Source of the DNA: a virus
Length of the DNA stretch: 20,124 nt
Virus record (IMG/VR): IMGVR_UViG_3300029923_000125
Span: 1 to 20,124 of that record
Reading direction: 5' to 3' (one strand)
Below are positions 1 through 7,606 of the stretch, piece by piece (the first letter of the stretch is position 1; the number at the start of each line of letters is the position of its first letter). A program made the translations under genes and the position numbers. A model generated the notes under the pieces. That model worked only from the letters and a program-made list of their open reading frames with translations, did not search any database and was not told the origin of the DNA.

Positions 1-625
1 TCGTTGCAAACTCTATCAAAAACAATGTCTGCAATAAATCCATAACATGGATGTCCATTATCTGATAACCTTTTATCGCGCCAATATTATTAGCTTTTGC
101 CATATCCCTGAACTGTACTATATTTTTGTTTATCAGGGGATATGCGCCAGCTTTTGATTCAAGCTTTGTACCGTCCGTGGTAGTGGCTACATATTTACCC
201 ACATCAATATAATCAAGTTCTAAGCCTGTTGCTTGGTTTTTAAAGCATTCTGGCAGATATGCTCCTGTAAATGGCGTTCTGCTTATCTGTCTTGATTTGT
301 AGCCACTTGCATCAACCTTTTTAATATACATCTTAGGGATTCTTACAAACACATTGCCGTAGCTGTCAGTAACCTCCGTAAAGTCTTTAAACAACGGCGT
401 TAAATCAAATTCGTTGTAGGCTTTTACTGCATCAACTCCTGCGTTTGCCACTGCTCCCCTTGCGTCCTGCATTCTTGTCAATGTTGGGCTTGAGCCTTTG
501 TTCCAAAAACAACCGTAAACTTTGTACTGTTCACGAACAATATTTTCCAATTGTTTGCTATTTAATCTTCCAATATTAGCATTGTGCATCTCTAATATTG
601 TTTTAAAATCATCTTGTCTTTCCAT
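1..625 (-). CDS. Putative tail-fibre / lectin-like receptor-binding protein (5' part, runs off the left edge)
   Basis: The reading frame stays open from the ATG at 625 to the window edge (208 codons). The start is set by AAAGGAGG six bases upstream, inside the end of the preceding small gene. The visible protein holds segments such as YGCFWNKGSSPTLTRMQDA (about 38-56), FVRIPKMYIKK and, near the edge, IMDIHVMDLLQTLFLIEF. From memory this pattern resembles phage adhesins with a C-type-lectin/sulfatase-modifying-factor-like fold, in which a similar LLQTLFxxEF(A/G)T segment precedes the ligand-binding part; no search was run. Its position after BppU-like and receptor-binding-like genes supports an adsorption role. 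CpG-containing codons (acg, gcg, ccg) are more frequent than in neighbouring genes, which may reflect separate ancestry. The gene is clearly coding; the fold is inferred. Confidence 0.75.
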   Translation of the reverse strand, partial: MERQDDFKTILEMHNANIGRLNSKQLENIVREQYKVYGCFWNKGSSPTLTRMQDARGAVANAGVDAVKAYNEFDLTPLFKDFTEVTDSYGNVFVRIPKMYIKKVDASGYKSRQISRTPFTGAYLPECFKNQATGLELDYIDVGKYVATTTDGTKLESKAGAYPLINKNIVQFRDMAKANNIGAIKGYQIMDIHVMDLLQTLFLIEFAT

Positions 626-637
626 AATTTACCTCCT

Positions 638-832
638 TTATGCTTCATTCCAATTAGTACCATCAAAGAATAAATACTTATCTGTTATATGTGTACTAAC
701 ATTGACCACTATCATTTTACTTAATGGGTCACACGCTATATTAGTTGGATAAGTAGATGATAAATCAGTTGTCAAACACATATATGTTTTTATATTACTT
801 CCTTCATTTCTAAATACTTCTTTTACACTCAT
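638..832 (-). CDS. Small virion-type protein, paralogue of the N-terminal domain of the gene at 897-1433
   Basis: 64 codons. AGGAGG lies five bases before the ATG at 832. The protein aligns by eye with the first ~60 residues of the upstream neighbour: NIKTYMCLTTDLSSTYPTNI here against NVKHYVCLPTDAVSTFATDI there, both closing with a FDGxxW motif (YLFFDGTNWNEA here; RLRFDGVVWQYIEE there). Short proteins ending in (Y/F)DGTxW are frequent among phage structural genes beside tail-fibre genes, so a small virion or adhesion accessory protein is likely; this is inference. Its stop lies just before the ribosome site of the tail-fibre gene, so the two are probably co-translated. Confidence 0.75.
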   Translation of the reverse strand: MSVKEVFRNEGSNIKTYMCLTTDLSSTYPTNIACDPLSKMIVVNVSTHITDKYLFFDGTNWNEA

Positions 833-896
833 ATTAACCTCCTAAATTTACAATTATTTATTACAATGGAAAGGGATAATTTAATCTCCCTATTCA

Positions 897-1433
897 CTAC
901 CAAGTACCGAGTATTTTACCATGCCAAGCAGTTCCACCGTTTACTGTGTAGAATTTCAATCTAATAGTTTTACCAGTTGTAAGAGTAGGAGCAGTTCCAG
1001 CATCCCATACTATTCCAGCCATCCATGCACCCATTGTACCAGTTGCAGTTGTTACTACTTTAAGTTCAAACTGTGCTTCCGTAGGAACATTAGCTACTGT
1101 CAAGGTTTTGGAATCCGTATCAGCTATTGCTATCTGGATATACTTAAATGCCTTGTTCTCCAAATCAATTGCATAAGTGTCTAAACCAGTACCACTTCCA
1201 GCAACTATTTTAACATCGAATAAATCTTCAACTTCTGGTTCTTCAATATACTGCCAAACAACTCCATCGAATCTAAGTCTAGCAATTTGCTTAAGTGATA
1301 CTGCATTTCTCACCGACATTGTTGACCCATCACCTATATCCGTTGCGAAGGTAGAAACTGCATCTGTTGGAAGACATACATAATGCTTTACATTGCTTTC
1401 TAAATTATCTATTGATATTTTTACTATTGCCAT
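897..1433 (-). CDS. Receptor-binding / tail-tip protein with C-terminal beta-sandwich
   Basis: 178 codons. The start is taken as the ATG at 1433 (MAIVKIS), ten bases after AGGAG; an in-frame TTG nine bases further upstream sits too close to the ribosome site. Residues 1-60 match the separate 64-codon protein encoded just downstream. The C-terminal half (about 75-178) is rich in short beta-strand-like segments and ends with APTLTTGKTIRLKFYTVNGG followed by a Trp-His-Gly-Lys stretch, a pattern I associate with the tip domains of Gram-positive phage tail fibres and receptor-binding proteins. The gene sits between a BppU-like gene and a fibre-like gene, so a host-surface-recognition role is likely. 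No catalytic motif is visible. Confidence 0.8.
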   Translation of the reverse strand: MAIVKISIDNLESNVKHYVCLPTDAVSTFATDIGDGSTMSVRNAVSLKQIARLRFDGVVWQYIEEPEVEDLFDVKIVAGSGTGLDTYAIDLENKAFKYIQIAIADTDSKTLTVANVPTEAQFELKVVTTATGTMGAWMAGIVWDAGTAPTLTTGKTIRLKFYTVNGGTAWHGKILGTW

Positions 1434-1468
1434 ATTTATCAATCTCCTTTATTAATTATTCATTTACA

Positions 1469-2653
1469 CTATAACCCAATATTATAAATTGTAACCCTAA
1501 ACCAATCAAAGTAAGATTTTCCTACTTCTGCTGTTTCAAAGTCCCATCCTAAACCAACATAATTTGGAGTAAACCCAATTTCCAATCCTATTTTGGAAGT
1601 TATCCAAACATATCCATTTAAACTATAATAGAAATCAACATACCATATTTCACCAACTTTATATATCCTAGTCTTAATATATCCACCTTGTGCTTGAACT
1701 GGTGTACCATAATAAGTATAAGCACCTCTTGTAGCTGGAGTTGCGAAAAATTCACCCATCAAGCCTTTCCAACTACCATCATATGCGTGCCAAATACCAA
1801 GTTGTTTACCAGTTGGAGATTCAGATATTAATATTCCAGTTTTGGAATAATCTTTCCAAAGATTAGTACCTAAAAATTTAGTCACAATAGTGAAATCTAT
1901 ACTATCAGGTGCTGGTTGAATTATACCCCTACAATCAACTCCATTATCTTGATTTTCAGCAGTTAATTCAATAATACTATTATCAACTAAAACACTTGAT
2001 AGTCCTTGGTTTACCCATATCCATTTATCATCAAGAGAATCACCATCAAACTCATCATCTATAATATTAGGGTCAATAGGTGGGGCATCAATTTGATTAG
2101 CATATGCCGAATTACCACCAGTAGATAGTTCATTTAATTTTATTCGTTCACTAACTAACATTGCCACTTTATCCACACCATCGGTCATATTATCCATATC
2201 AAATGCGTCAGATACTATACCCTGTGGGTCATATATATCTTTATTCATATAATACTCGACCAATTGAATATAAGCTGTGTAATCAGATATAGGTATATCA
2301 ATAGGTGTTCCTTCTACCGACATTTTAATTTTGAATGTGAACACACAAGTTTTTATTAATATCTCATCATCAACATTAAATGCTTGAAGTTCAACTTTTA
2401 AATATCCAGAATCAAAAGTTACTGTATTACTTAATTCAAATGATAAGATACCTTCACTTGGTGTTACAGATGCCGAATAAGGTATGTTATCATTAATTTG
2501 GAATACAAGCACATAATCAAATCCAGTAAATTCCTCATTGAGAGTGATTTCAAGCCTTGAAGCTTTACTCTCACCCTGTCTAATAAGGGTATCGGAGGTC
2601 AGTGTAGTGGATATATTATCTAAATCAATTGCTATTACTCTCTGTTCTGCCAT
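1469..2653 (-). CDS. BppU-like baseplate/adhesion protein with C-terminal concanavalin-like domain
   Basis: 394 codons. The ATG at 2653 overlaps the portal stop (TAATG) with AGGAGG upstream, so the two are translationally coupled. Residues 1 to ~125 resemble the BppU N-terminal domain (baseplate upper protein of Gram-positive phages): a beta-rich stretch with RQGESKASRLEITL, then FDYVLVFQIND and LKVELQAFNVDDE. A linker (about 125-190) leads to a C-terminal domain (about 195-394) starting DDEFDGDSLDDKWIWVNQG, with GIWHAYDGSWKG and WFRVTIYN near the end. That arrangement is typical of DUF1349/laminin-G-like jelly rolls that bind carbohydrate. A virion adhesion subunit that anchors through its N-terminus and binds cell-surface glycan is likely. 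Its place directly after the portal, before any capsid gene, is unusual. Confidence 0.82.
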   Translation of the reverse strand: MAEQRVIAIDLDNISTTLTSDTLIRQGESKASRLEITLNEEFTGFDYVLVFQINDNIPYSASVTPSEGILSFELSNTVTFDSGYLKVELQAFNVDDEILIKTCVFTFKIKMSVEGTPIDIPISDYTAYIQLVEYYMNKDIYDPQGIVSDAFDMDNMTDGVDKVAMLVSERIKLNELSTGGNSAYANQIDAPPIDPNIIDDEFDGDSLDDKWIWVNQGLSSVLVDNSIIELTAENQDNGVDCRGIIQPAPDSIDFTIVTKFLGTNLWKDYSKTGILISESPTGKQLGIWHAYDGSWKGLMGEFFATPATRGAYTYYGTPVQAQGGYIKTRIYKVGEIWYVDFYYSLNGYVWITSKIGLEIGFTPNYVGLGWDFETAEVGKSYFDWFRVTIYNIGL

Positions 2654-4146
2654 TATTTACTAACCTCCTTTTTAACTACTTCCTTCTGTACAACTGGTTC
2701 TGGAGGATTTTTTGCAGTTTCCAATGCTACTTTACTAGAATCAACAGCAACAGTAGCTTGTTCTAATCCAGCAAATGCAGTTCCCCAAAAAGCTTTACCT
2801 CTTGATATATACTCATTTACATCTGAAACAATATCAACGATTGTCAAGCAATCTTCTGGACTAAGAGTTTTTGTAGCCAACAGAGTTGTATATCCCTGTG
2901 TTTTAACCAAAAGGTTATTGCTCTTATTTCTTGAGAATTTAATATCAATATCCAATAAAGAAAGGTCAAAACCTAACTTACCATTCACTATATTGAGAAT
3001 GATTCTCAAAGCCTGTTTCTCTGACTTCTTAAATGCAAGTTCCTTATTCCTAGCAAGTGTTTCCAAATCTGCCCAGCCATCTCTAAGTTCAACTGCCTGT
3101 CCAGTATCTCCACCTCCACCAGAACGGTTATTCCTATCTGGTATACCAATCAAGGCATACAACATAGATTCTAATTCCTGTGAAAACAAATTCATACCAG
3201 TATGGTCAAGTTCATTACTCATAGTCTGAACGGAACTTGGATTTCCAGTAGTATTCTTCAGTAGAACGATACCTCTCTCACGCATCTGGTCATATCCATT
3301 TTGGTCTACATCAGCATTTATAAATACTAACAATGACTGTATAACTTGGTCTATATCATCAAGTCTGCCAGACTGTAAATCATTTATGGCATCCATGAGT
3401 CCAATACATAATTCCCAGTCACCTATTCTCCACATATTGTTAGGATATTCTATTATTGGAATACCACCAACTGAGTATGGAAGAAAGTCAATCATTGAAT
3501 CTTCATTTACAAGTCCACTTAAATCGTCAGTTACTATTTCATATCTACCCTTATCAGTATATGCATATATTTTCATTCCAACTATTGCATTATCCTCATT
3601 AACTATGGTATAATAAGTTACCCCCAATAATGGTTTCTCTGCAATATTATTCTGATATACCACATAAGTAGTTGATGGGTCAAGAGTTCTTTCCTCAAAT
3701 GGAACTTCATCTGCAAATAATCCATCGGTATAGATTATCCTATATGCAGTACCAGTCATACTTTGAAATACTCCAAGTTCACTATCAGACGAGGACTTGT
3801 CCTCATACTGTACAAACCTATTGAGCATATCTATCTGTTCTTTCTTATCCGTATATCCACTTTGTATAAACTGAATTGGTGTTCCAAGAAAGTATCCATT
3901 AACACTTCTAGTTATCATCTGAGCATGATTCATGACTATCTTATGGTTTATTTCATCTCTGACTACCTTAGTTTTTAATAAAACAGGCTGGTCACCTTTA
4001 CCATAATTAACCAAATAATCTATCTCAGATTTATTCTGTAAGTGAATTACTCGGCTAGTATTAAGTAATTTAGCCAACTTAGACTTATCGTGAAGTTCTT
4101 CTGGAGTTAATTCACTAGTTATTTTTCTACGTCCTTTGAGAATCAT
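2653..4146 (-). CDS. Phage portal protein, SPP1 gp6-like
   Basis: 497 codons, a normal length for the SPP1 gp6 portal family. AGGAGG seven bases before the ATG at 4146 sets the start. Family-like signals include the N-terminal YLVNYGKGDQPVLLKTK and NHKIVMNHAQMITRSVNGYF (the segment where portals describe entry into a dodecameric ring), the central PIIEYPNNMWRIGDWELCIG, and LMDAINDLQSGRLDDIDQ. A glycine run, RSGGGGDTGQAVELR, falls where the tunnel-loop helix usually begins. The portal forms the ring at one capsid vertex through which terminase drives DNA. It follows the terminase large subunit by 11 bases and shares its stop with the next gene, as expected for a late packaging operon. The C-terminus is Lys/Glu/Val-rich (KEVVKKEVSK). 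Confidence 0.93.
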   Translation of the reverse strand: MILKGRRKITSELTPEELHDKSKLAKLLNTSRVIHLQNKSEIDYLVNYGKGDQPVLLKTKVVRDEINHKIVMNHAQMITRSVNGYFLGTPIQFIQSGYTDKKEQIDMLNRFVQYEDKSSSDSELGVFQSMTGTAYRIIYTDGLFADEVPFEERTLDPSTTYVVYQNNIAEKPLLGVTYYTIVNEDNAIVGMKIYAYTDKGRYEIVTDDLSGLVNEDSMIDFLPYSVGGIPIIEYPNNMWRIGDWELCIGLMDAINDLQSGRLDDIDQVIQSLLVFINADVDQNGYDQMRERGIVLLKNTTGNPSSVQTMSNELDHTGMNLFSQELESMLYALIGIPDRNNRSGGGGDTGQAVELRDGWADLETLARNKELAFKKSEKQALRIILNIVNGKLGFDLSLLDIDIKFSRNKSNNLLVKTQGYTTLLATKTLSPEDCLTIVDIVSDVNEYISRGKAFWGTAFAGLEQATVAVDSSKVALETAKNPPEPVVQKEVVKKEVSK

Positions 4147-4157
4147 TTATTTACCTC

Positions 4158-5714
4158 CTATATTCCTAATTTTCTACGGTCTAAAAACTTAATCTGTCCA
4201 TCTGATAATGATTGCACTAATTGTGCCAACATCGCAATACTATCAACACTATCGTCATGTTTATTATTACCCATTTGTGTCCATTTTAGCATATCTTTCA
4301 TAAATTGGGAATATTGACTATTCGGTGAATATTTACTAGGATGCTTGAACACGAAATGCTTCACAACATAATCAGCATATGTTATAATCTTTACTTGCTT
4401 GTTATTGCTACTGAAGAAAGTCCTAATACTGGTTCTACCACCTTTGGCTTTAATTAGTTCATCCAAATCCTCGGCATAGTAGTTGCCACCATTGTTCACC
4501 TCTACATCAGCACGAACTACTTTATGCTCTACCCATTTATTAGCAACCATTGGTCTAGTTATATCTGGAAGGGCATTACTATAAGTCACATCATCAATAT
4601 ATACAGTATCACCATATACATATCCAATAGGAGCAGACACAAAATCCTTACCCATGTTCTTACTATCGCATATCGCAACGATTGAATCGGCTGGTTCTTC
4701 TGGAAGGTCAAAGAAATACTGCAAGTCCTCTTTATGGTACAATAATCCTTCTCGTTCTATAGGCTCTTGTTTATACAATGCTCCAAAACTGGCTTCATCC
4801 ATTGTAGTTTCTAAGTCCTTGTAATAATCAGTTCCAAAACCACCTAAGAAGTCGAATTGGCTTTCCTCGTTCTCGTCATAACACGATACATTAATAACCT
4901 TGCATCGAGGATTATCCTCATGTGCAGTTCCAAGTTTAGTGATTACATCATGGACAGACCATCTTGTAGCCAAATGTACTTCCTTGCATTTATCCTTCTT
5001 TCTCTGTTTACAGTTAACTGTATACATCTGCCATAATTTATCAAGTCTAGTAATTGAAAGTGCTTCTTCAATACCAGACACCAAGTCATCGCAATACAAA
5101 TACTTACCAGCTTCACATCTACCAGTCATTGAACCACCAATAGGAACAAAGGTTATAGATGGATATCTCTTTGCCACCTTTAACCAGATTTCTTCCCTTT
5201 TTGCGTTCTGTGATACAAGTGGAGCATCTGGGAATATCTCATTGTATCGTGGGTTCTGAATTATCTCCATGACTCCCATATAAAAGGAAGTTGTTATACT
5301 ATCTGAATAGGAAGTTGCCATTTCAGTATGCTCTGGGTACTTTCCTATAATCCAAGACAAAAACCGTATACCAGTAGTGGTCTTACCAGTTCTTGGAGGA
5401 AGTGAAATTAATAATACATCATACTTATCGTAAGTTTCCATATCATTAAAAGCTTCAAACATTTCAGCTAGGTGCTTTTTCCTGTGGTGATAAAATGCTT
5501 TAGTTGGTGACGAATGGTCTTCATCCAATTCTAGATATTTGTTATAAGAAACAAAATCATATGGAGCAACCATTCTCAATACTTCCACATAGAGGTTATA
5601 TAATTCTACAAGGTCAGAAGGGGCAACACCCTCTCTTGAAAGTTCATCTTCAAGATTAGGTATTACCACCTTCACCAATTCCTCTACTTTAGTTAATTCT
5701 AACCCATTGTCCAT
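4158..5714 (-). CDS. terL: Phage terminase large subunit (ATPase-nuclease)
   Basis: 518 codons. It packages DNA by ATP-driven translocation through the portal and cuts concatemers. Walker A is SLPPRTGKTTT (about residues 105-113). Walker B is YLYCDDL (about 205-211), ending in Asp-Asp. LATRWSVHDVI (about 248-258) follows as the likely coupling motif. The C-terminal RNase H-like nuclease begins at IVAICDSK with Asp350, and the last acidic cluster is KHDDSVDSIAMLAQL near 487-500. QEPIEREGLLYHKEDL links the domains, as in T4 gp17-type and related terminases. The ATG at 5714 overlaps the upstream 80-codon gene by 16 bases, with GAAGG nine bases before it. The small subunit is not adjacent but lies 4.2 kb away at 9935-10456. 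Confidence 0.95.
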   Translation of the reverse strand: MDNGLELTKVEELVKVVIPNLEDELSREGVAPSDLVELYNLYVEVLRMVAPYDFVSYNKYLELDEDHSSPTKAFYHHRKKHLAEMFEAFNDMETYDKYDVLLISLPPRTGKTTTGIRFLSWIIGKYPEHTEMATSYSDSITTSFYMGVMEIIQNPRYNEIFPDAPLVSQNAKREEIWLKVAKRYPSITFVPIGGSMTGRCEAGKYLYCDDLVSGIEEALSITRLDKLWQMYTVNCKQRKKDKCKEVHLATRWSVHDVITKLGTAHEDNPRCKVINVSCYDENEESQFDFLGGFGTDYYKDLETTMDEASFGALYKQEPIEREGLLYHKEDLQYFFDLPEEPADSIVAICDSKNMGKDFVSAPIGYVYGDTVYIDDVTYSNALPDITRPMVANKWVEHKVVRADVEVNNGGNYYAEDLDELIKAKGGRTSIRTFFSSNNKQVKIITYADYVVKHFVFKHPSKYSPNSQYSQFMKDMLKWTQMGNNKHDDSVDSIAMLAQLVQSLSDGQIKFLDRRKLGI

Positions 5715-5941
5715 ATATCCATACCTTCATCTGTTGCCATCATATACATAAACATTTCTTCACAGTCACCGAAGCACCACACTTCTTCACACTTTCGCAT
5801 ATAATCTTTCGCATAATCCAAATCTATCTTGTTCGCAAATATGAAATTATGCTTATAACCTTCAGCTTTTAATTCAGCTACTATTTCCTCTTTTGTAAAT
5901 TTAGTTTTATCAAACAAAATCATTATATTTCTAATATCCAT
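5699..5941 (-). CDS. Unknown 80-residue protein, possibly Rossmann/deoxyribosyltransferase-like
   Basis: 80 codons, starting one base after the stop of the metallophosphoesterase gene; the ATG at 5941 follows a GGGGGG run that can act as ribosome site. The N-terminal half is helical and Lys/Glu-rich. The C-terminal half holds CEEVWCFGDCEEMFMYMMAT and ends DEGMDIWTMG. The order 'hydrophobic strand - FGD - S/C-E - helix - G - hydrophobic - W - M' resembles what I recall from small phage proteins with a nucleoside 2-deoxyribosyltransferase/DUF4406-like fold, but catalytic residues cannot be assigned. It overlaps terL by 16 bases, so it is co-expressed with packaging genes. Function unknown. Confidence 0.75.
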   Translation of the reverse strand: MDIRNIMILFDKTKFTKEEIVAELKAEGYKHNFIFANKIDLDYAKDYMRKCEEVWCFGDCEEMFMYMMATDEGMDIWTMG

Positions 5942-5942
5942 C

Positions 5943-6698
5943 CTACATCCCCCCTAAATTGTGTACATCTATTTGTTTCTTTGTTCCAAGCAACGATACA
6001 TATGGTATCCTTCTAAAGTCTGTGGGCATATACATCCCAGCAAGGGCATACCCACCTAATTCCAAGAAACTTGGCACTATCATGTGTATAAAGCCTACTT
6101 GTGCTACAGTTTCATTTCTCAAGTCCATAACCAGTTTAGCTGGATAACTTTCCTCTGGAGTATGAGTATGACCAGTAAAAAATACATCCATGCTGTCAAT
6201 TGAATAGCTGAAATTTTTAGCCTTACCTCTTGACGAGCCATGTCCAACTGCTATTCCATAAGAATACTGCCTTTCTTTATTCTTGTCACCCAAAGATACC
6301 TTGACAAAACACATATTCTCACGATACAAATGCTCTATACCTAGCATACAAGCCACTATATAAATGGGACAATCATCTGATAAGTCAGCCGACCTTTTTT
6401 CATGGTTTCCTCTGGTTATACATAATATCTTATCTTTTAACGGTCTAAGTTCCTCTACAAGCCATTCTCTTTGCTCTCTTGGTCGCATAGTTGCTCCAAA
6501 ACAATCAGTCTTGCTATTCTTTAAACCATTGTCCATTAAATCACCTAAAACTACTATATATCCAAATTCATCCTCCATAACTCTGGTTTTCCACTTATAC
6601 CACTGTTCCAATGAAAACTCACTAGAACCTATATGCAAATCTCCCAGCGAATACAGATTTATATGGTCAACATCCCTACCAAATTTATGCACTATCAT
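5943..6698 (-). CDS. Calcineurin-like metallophosphoesterase
   Basis: 251 codons. All signature blocks of the calcineurin-like superfamily appear in order: GDLHIGS (Asp20, His22), VVLGDLMDNG (Asp53), ITRGNHEKRS (Asn98, His99), AVGHGSS and FFTGHTHTPEE. These residues bind a dinuclear metal centre used to hydrolyse phosphomono- or diesters. The physiological substrate cannot be read from sequence; phage members are thought of as nucleases or phosphatases. It is the first gene of the left-hand late operon. No strong ribosome site precedes the ATG at 6698 (the nearest purine run is about 25 bases upstream), so initiation may be weak or regulated. A divergent plus-strand promoter starts about 110 bases upstream. 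Confidence 0.92.
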   Translation of the reverse strand: MIVHKFGRDVDHINLYSLGDLHIGSSEFSLEQWYKWKTRVMEDEFGYIVVLGDLMDNGLKNSKTDCFGATMRPREQREWLVEELRPLKDKILCITRGNHEKRSADLSDDCPIYIVACMLGIEHLYRENMCFVKVSLGDKNKERQYSYGIAVGHGSSRGKAKNFSYSIDSMDVFFTGHTHTPEESYPAKLVMDLRNETVAQVGFIHMIVPSFLELGGYALAGMYMPTDFRRIPYVSLLGTKKQIDVHNLGGM

Positions 6699-6804
6699 TT
6701 CGTAATCTTTTAAAATATTAATCCCTTCTTTCTTCCTATGTCATTTCTCATAACTACTATAACTGATTTTACCTCATTTTAACCTACATTTCCAAAAATA
6801 TTTC

Positions 6805-6833
6805 TTGACATTACCTATCCTATATGGTATAAT
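6805..6833 (+). promoter_or_regulatory. Perfect consensus sigma-A promoter for the plus-strand operon
   Basis: TTGACA (6805-6810), a 17-base spacer ending in TGG, and TATAAT (6828-6833): a full match to the vegetative consensus with an extended -10. The first ATG with a ribosome site is only 20 bases downstream of the -10, so the leader is very short. It is the only recognisable plus-strand promoter in the window. Confidence 0.9.
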
Positions 6834-6852
6834 ATGTTTAGGAGGTGAGGGA

Positions 6853-7002
6853 ATGGAAGATAAACATAAAAAAACATTAGCATCAATATGTAGAGTTCTA
6901 GGATTGATGTTAATGGATAATAGGATACCAATAGAAATTAGAACCACATATGCACAATTAGTAGAATCAATTAAGGAGGAGGAAGATAAAAATGCCAAAT
7001 AA
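6853..7002 (+). CDS. Unknown 49-residue protein, first gene of the only plus-strand operon
   Basis: 49 codons from the ATG at 6853, preceded by GGAGGTGAGG and a perfect promoter. The protein is mostly helical: a basic N-terminus (MEDKHKKTLASICRVLGLML), a central MDNRIPIEIRTTYAQLVESI and a charged tail KEEEDKNAK. I recognise no family. It overlaps the next gene by 11 bases, whose ribosome site (AAGGAGGAGG) lies within its last codons. Because it runs against all other genes and sits at the early/late boundary, a regulatory or host-takeover role is possible, but that is inference from position only. Confidence 0.8.
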   Translation: MEDKHKKTLASICRVLGLMLMDNRIPIEIRTTYAQLVESIKEEEDKNAK

Positions 7003-7168
7003 AACACCATACACAATAATGGAAATCATAAACACATTCTTTGAGGAGGAAGTAATTTTCTGGGATGGGGAATACTTTTACTCCACAATGCACTCAACTG
7101 AAATCACATATGAGCGAGGACATAAATGGGCATGGAATATAATGACTGGAGGTGTAATGGTAGTTTAA
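6992..7168 (+). CDS. Unknown 58-residue protein, second gene of the plus-strand operon
   Basis: 58 codons, from the ATG at 6992 to TAA at 7168. AAGGAGGAGG lies about ten bases upstream, inside the previous gene, which it overlaps by 11 bases. The protein starts MPNKTPYTIMEIINTFFEEE and is rich in aromatics (FWDGEYFYS, HKWAWNIM), with no Cys and no membrane segment. I recognise no family. It is an acidic, compact-looking protein of the type often found among phage accessory genes. It ends before a 440-base non-coding stretch where transcription from the minus-strand cassette would converge on it. Confidence 0.75.
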   Translation: MPNKTPYTIMEIINTFFEEEVIFWDGEYFYSTMHSTEITYERGHKWAWNIMTGGVMVV

Positions 7169-7334
7169 CTTGCAACTACTAATTTGCTACTAATTCATAA
7201 CCCTACAACCATTGATATAACTGGCTTTGCTAACTTGTCGGTAACTTGCAAAAACTGTTATAGAATTTTCCGAGAATTTTTTGAGGTCACTAAAACTGTT
7301 CAGAAAATTTAGAAGTTGGTAATGGGACTGATTA

Positions 7335-7451
7335 GTCATTGTCAGAATATTCTGAATAGTGGGAGGGGTATGAATATTCACGCAATTCACCATTGTTTAA
7401 ACAATTAAAACAAATCAAACAATTCGTACAAACGAAACAATTAAAATAATT
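7335..7451 (-). repeat. Array A: 13 degenerate 9-base units
   Basis: Read on the minus strand, this stretch splits without phase slips into thirteen 9-base units such as AATTGTTTC, AATTGTTTG, AATTGTTTA, GAATATTCA and GAATATTCT, with an approximate consensus of RAWTRTTYN. The same unit forms two arrays at 9404-9610. Units vary at several positions, so this is an old or selected array, not a fresh tandem duplication. In one frame it stays open and would encode repeating Asn-Cys-Phe/Glu-Tyr-Ser triplets, but no start or ribosome site supports translation. Confidence 0.75.
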
Positions 7452-7468
7452 AATAATATTATGAATAG

Positions 7469-7481
7469 TCAGATTAGTGTG
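7469..7481 (+). repeat. 13-base inverted repeat, left copy
   Basis: TCAGATTAGTGTG here is the exact reverse complement of 9538-9550. After two mismatched bases, TTGTG also matches, giving 18 of 20 bases. It lies immediately to the right of array A, whereas the partner lies at the junction of the two halves of array B, so the pair brackets the accessory cassette. Confidence 0.7.
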
Positions 7482-7534
7482 CATTGTGTACACTATACAT
7501 ACAATTAGTATGCAATAATAGGGCATAATAATAC

Positions 7535-7569
7535 TGTATAACTATACATTATTAGTGTATAACTATACA
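7535..7569. promoter_or_regulatory. Two identical 14-base palindromes, 21 bases apart (operator-like)
   Basis: TGTATAACTATACA occurs at 7535-7548 and again at 7556-7569. Each is a 6-base inverted repeat around AC. The 21-base centre-to-centre spacing is two helical turns, so a dimeric repressor could bind both sites on one face. A partial third copy (TGTACACTATACA) begins near 7486. The binding protein is not identifiable in this window. Confidence 0.6.
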
Positions 7570-7606
7570 GTATATTATATCATGTAATGTAGTTATCTAT
7601 ATCATG

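Larger units (their letters stand above)
7169..7606. other. Non-coding convergent intergenic region
   Basis: There is no convincing gene. It lies between the end of the plus-strand operon and the end of the minus-strand cassette, so transcription converges here. It holds TAACTTG repeats (about 7166, 7229 and 7241), a repeated CTACTAATT, a degenerate 9-base repeat array, a 13-base sequence repeated inverted at 9538, and twin palindromes (separate entries). I see no clear intrinsic terminator with a T-run for either direction. Confidence 0.7.

Noticed and set aside
2918-3229. Plus-strand open frame of 103 codons inside the portal gene (and similar plus-strand frames in terL, nrdD and the metallophosphoesterase gene)
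   Set aside because: Antisense shadows of well-supported genes, without ribosome sites or promoters.
7190-7393. 67-codon minus-strand frame
   Set aside because: No ribosome site, composition unlike neighbours, overlaps array A and the convergent non-coding stretch.
7332-7526. 64-codon open frame on the minus strand over array A
   Set aside because: The product is a translation of the 9-base repeats (Asn-Cys-Phe / Glu-Tyr-Ser triplets) with no ribosome site; better explained as a DNA repeat.
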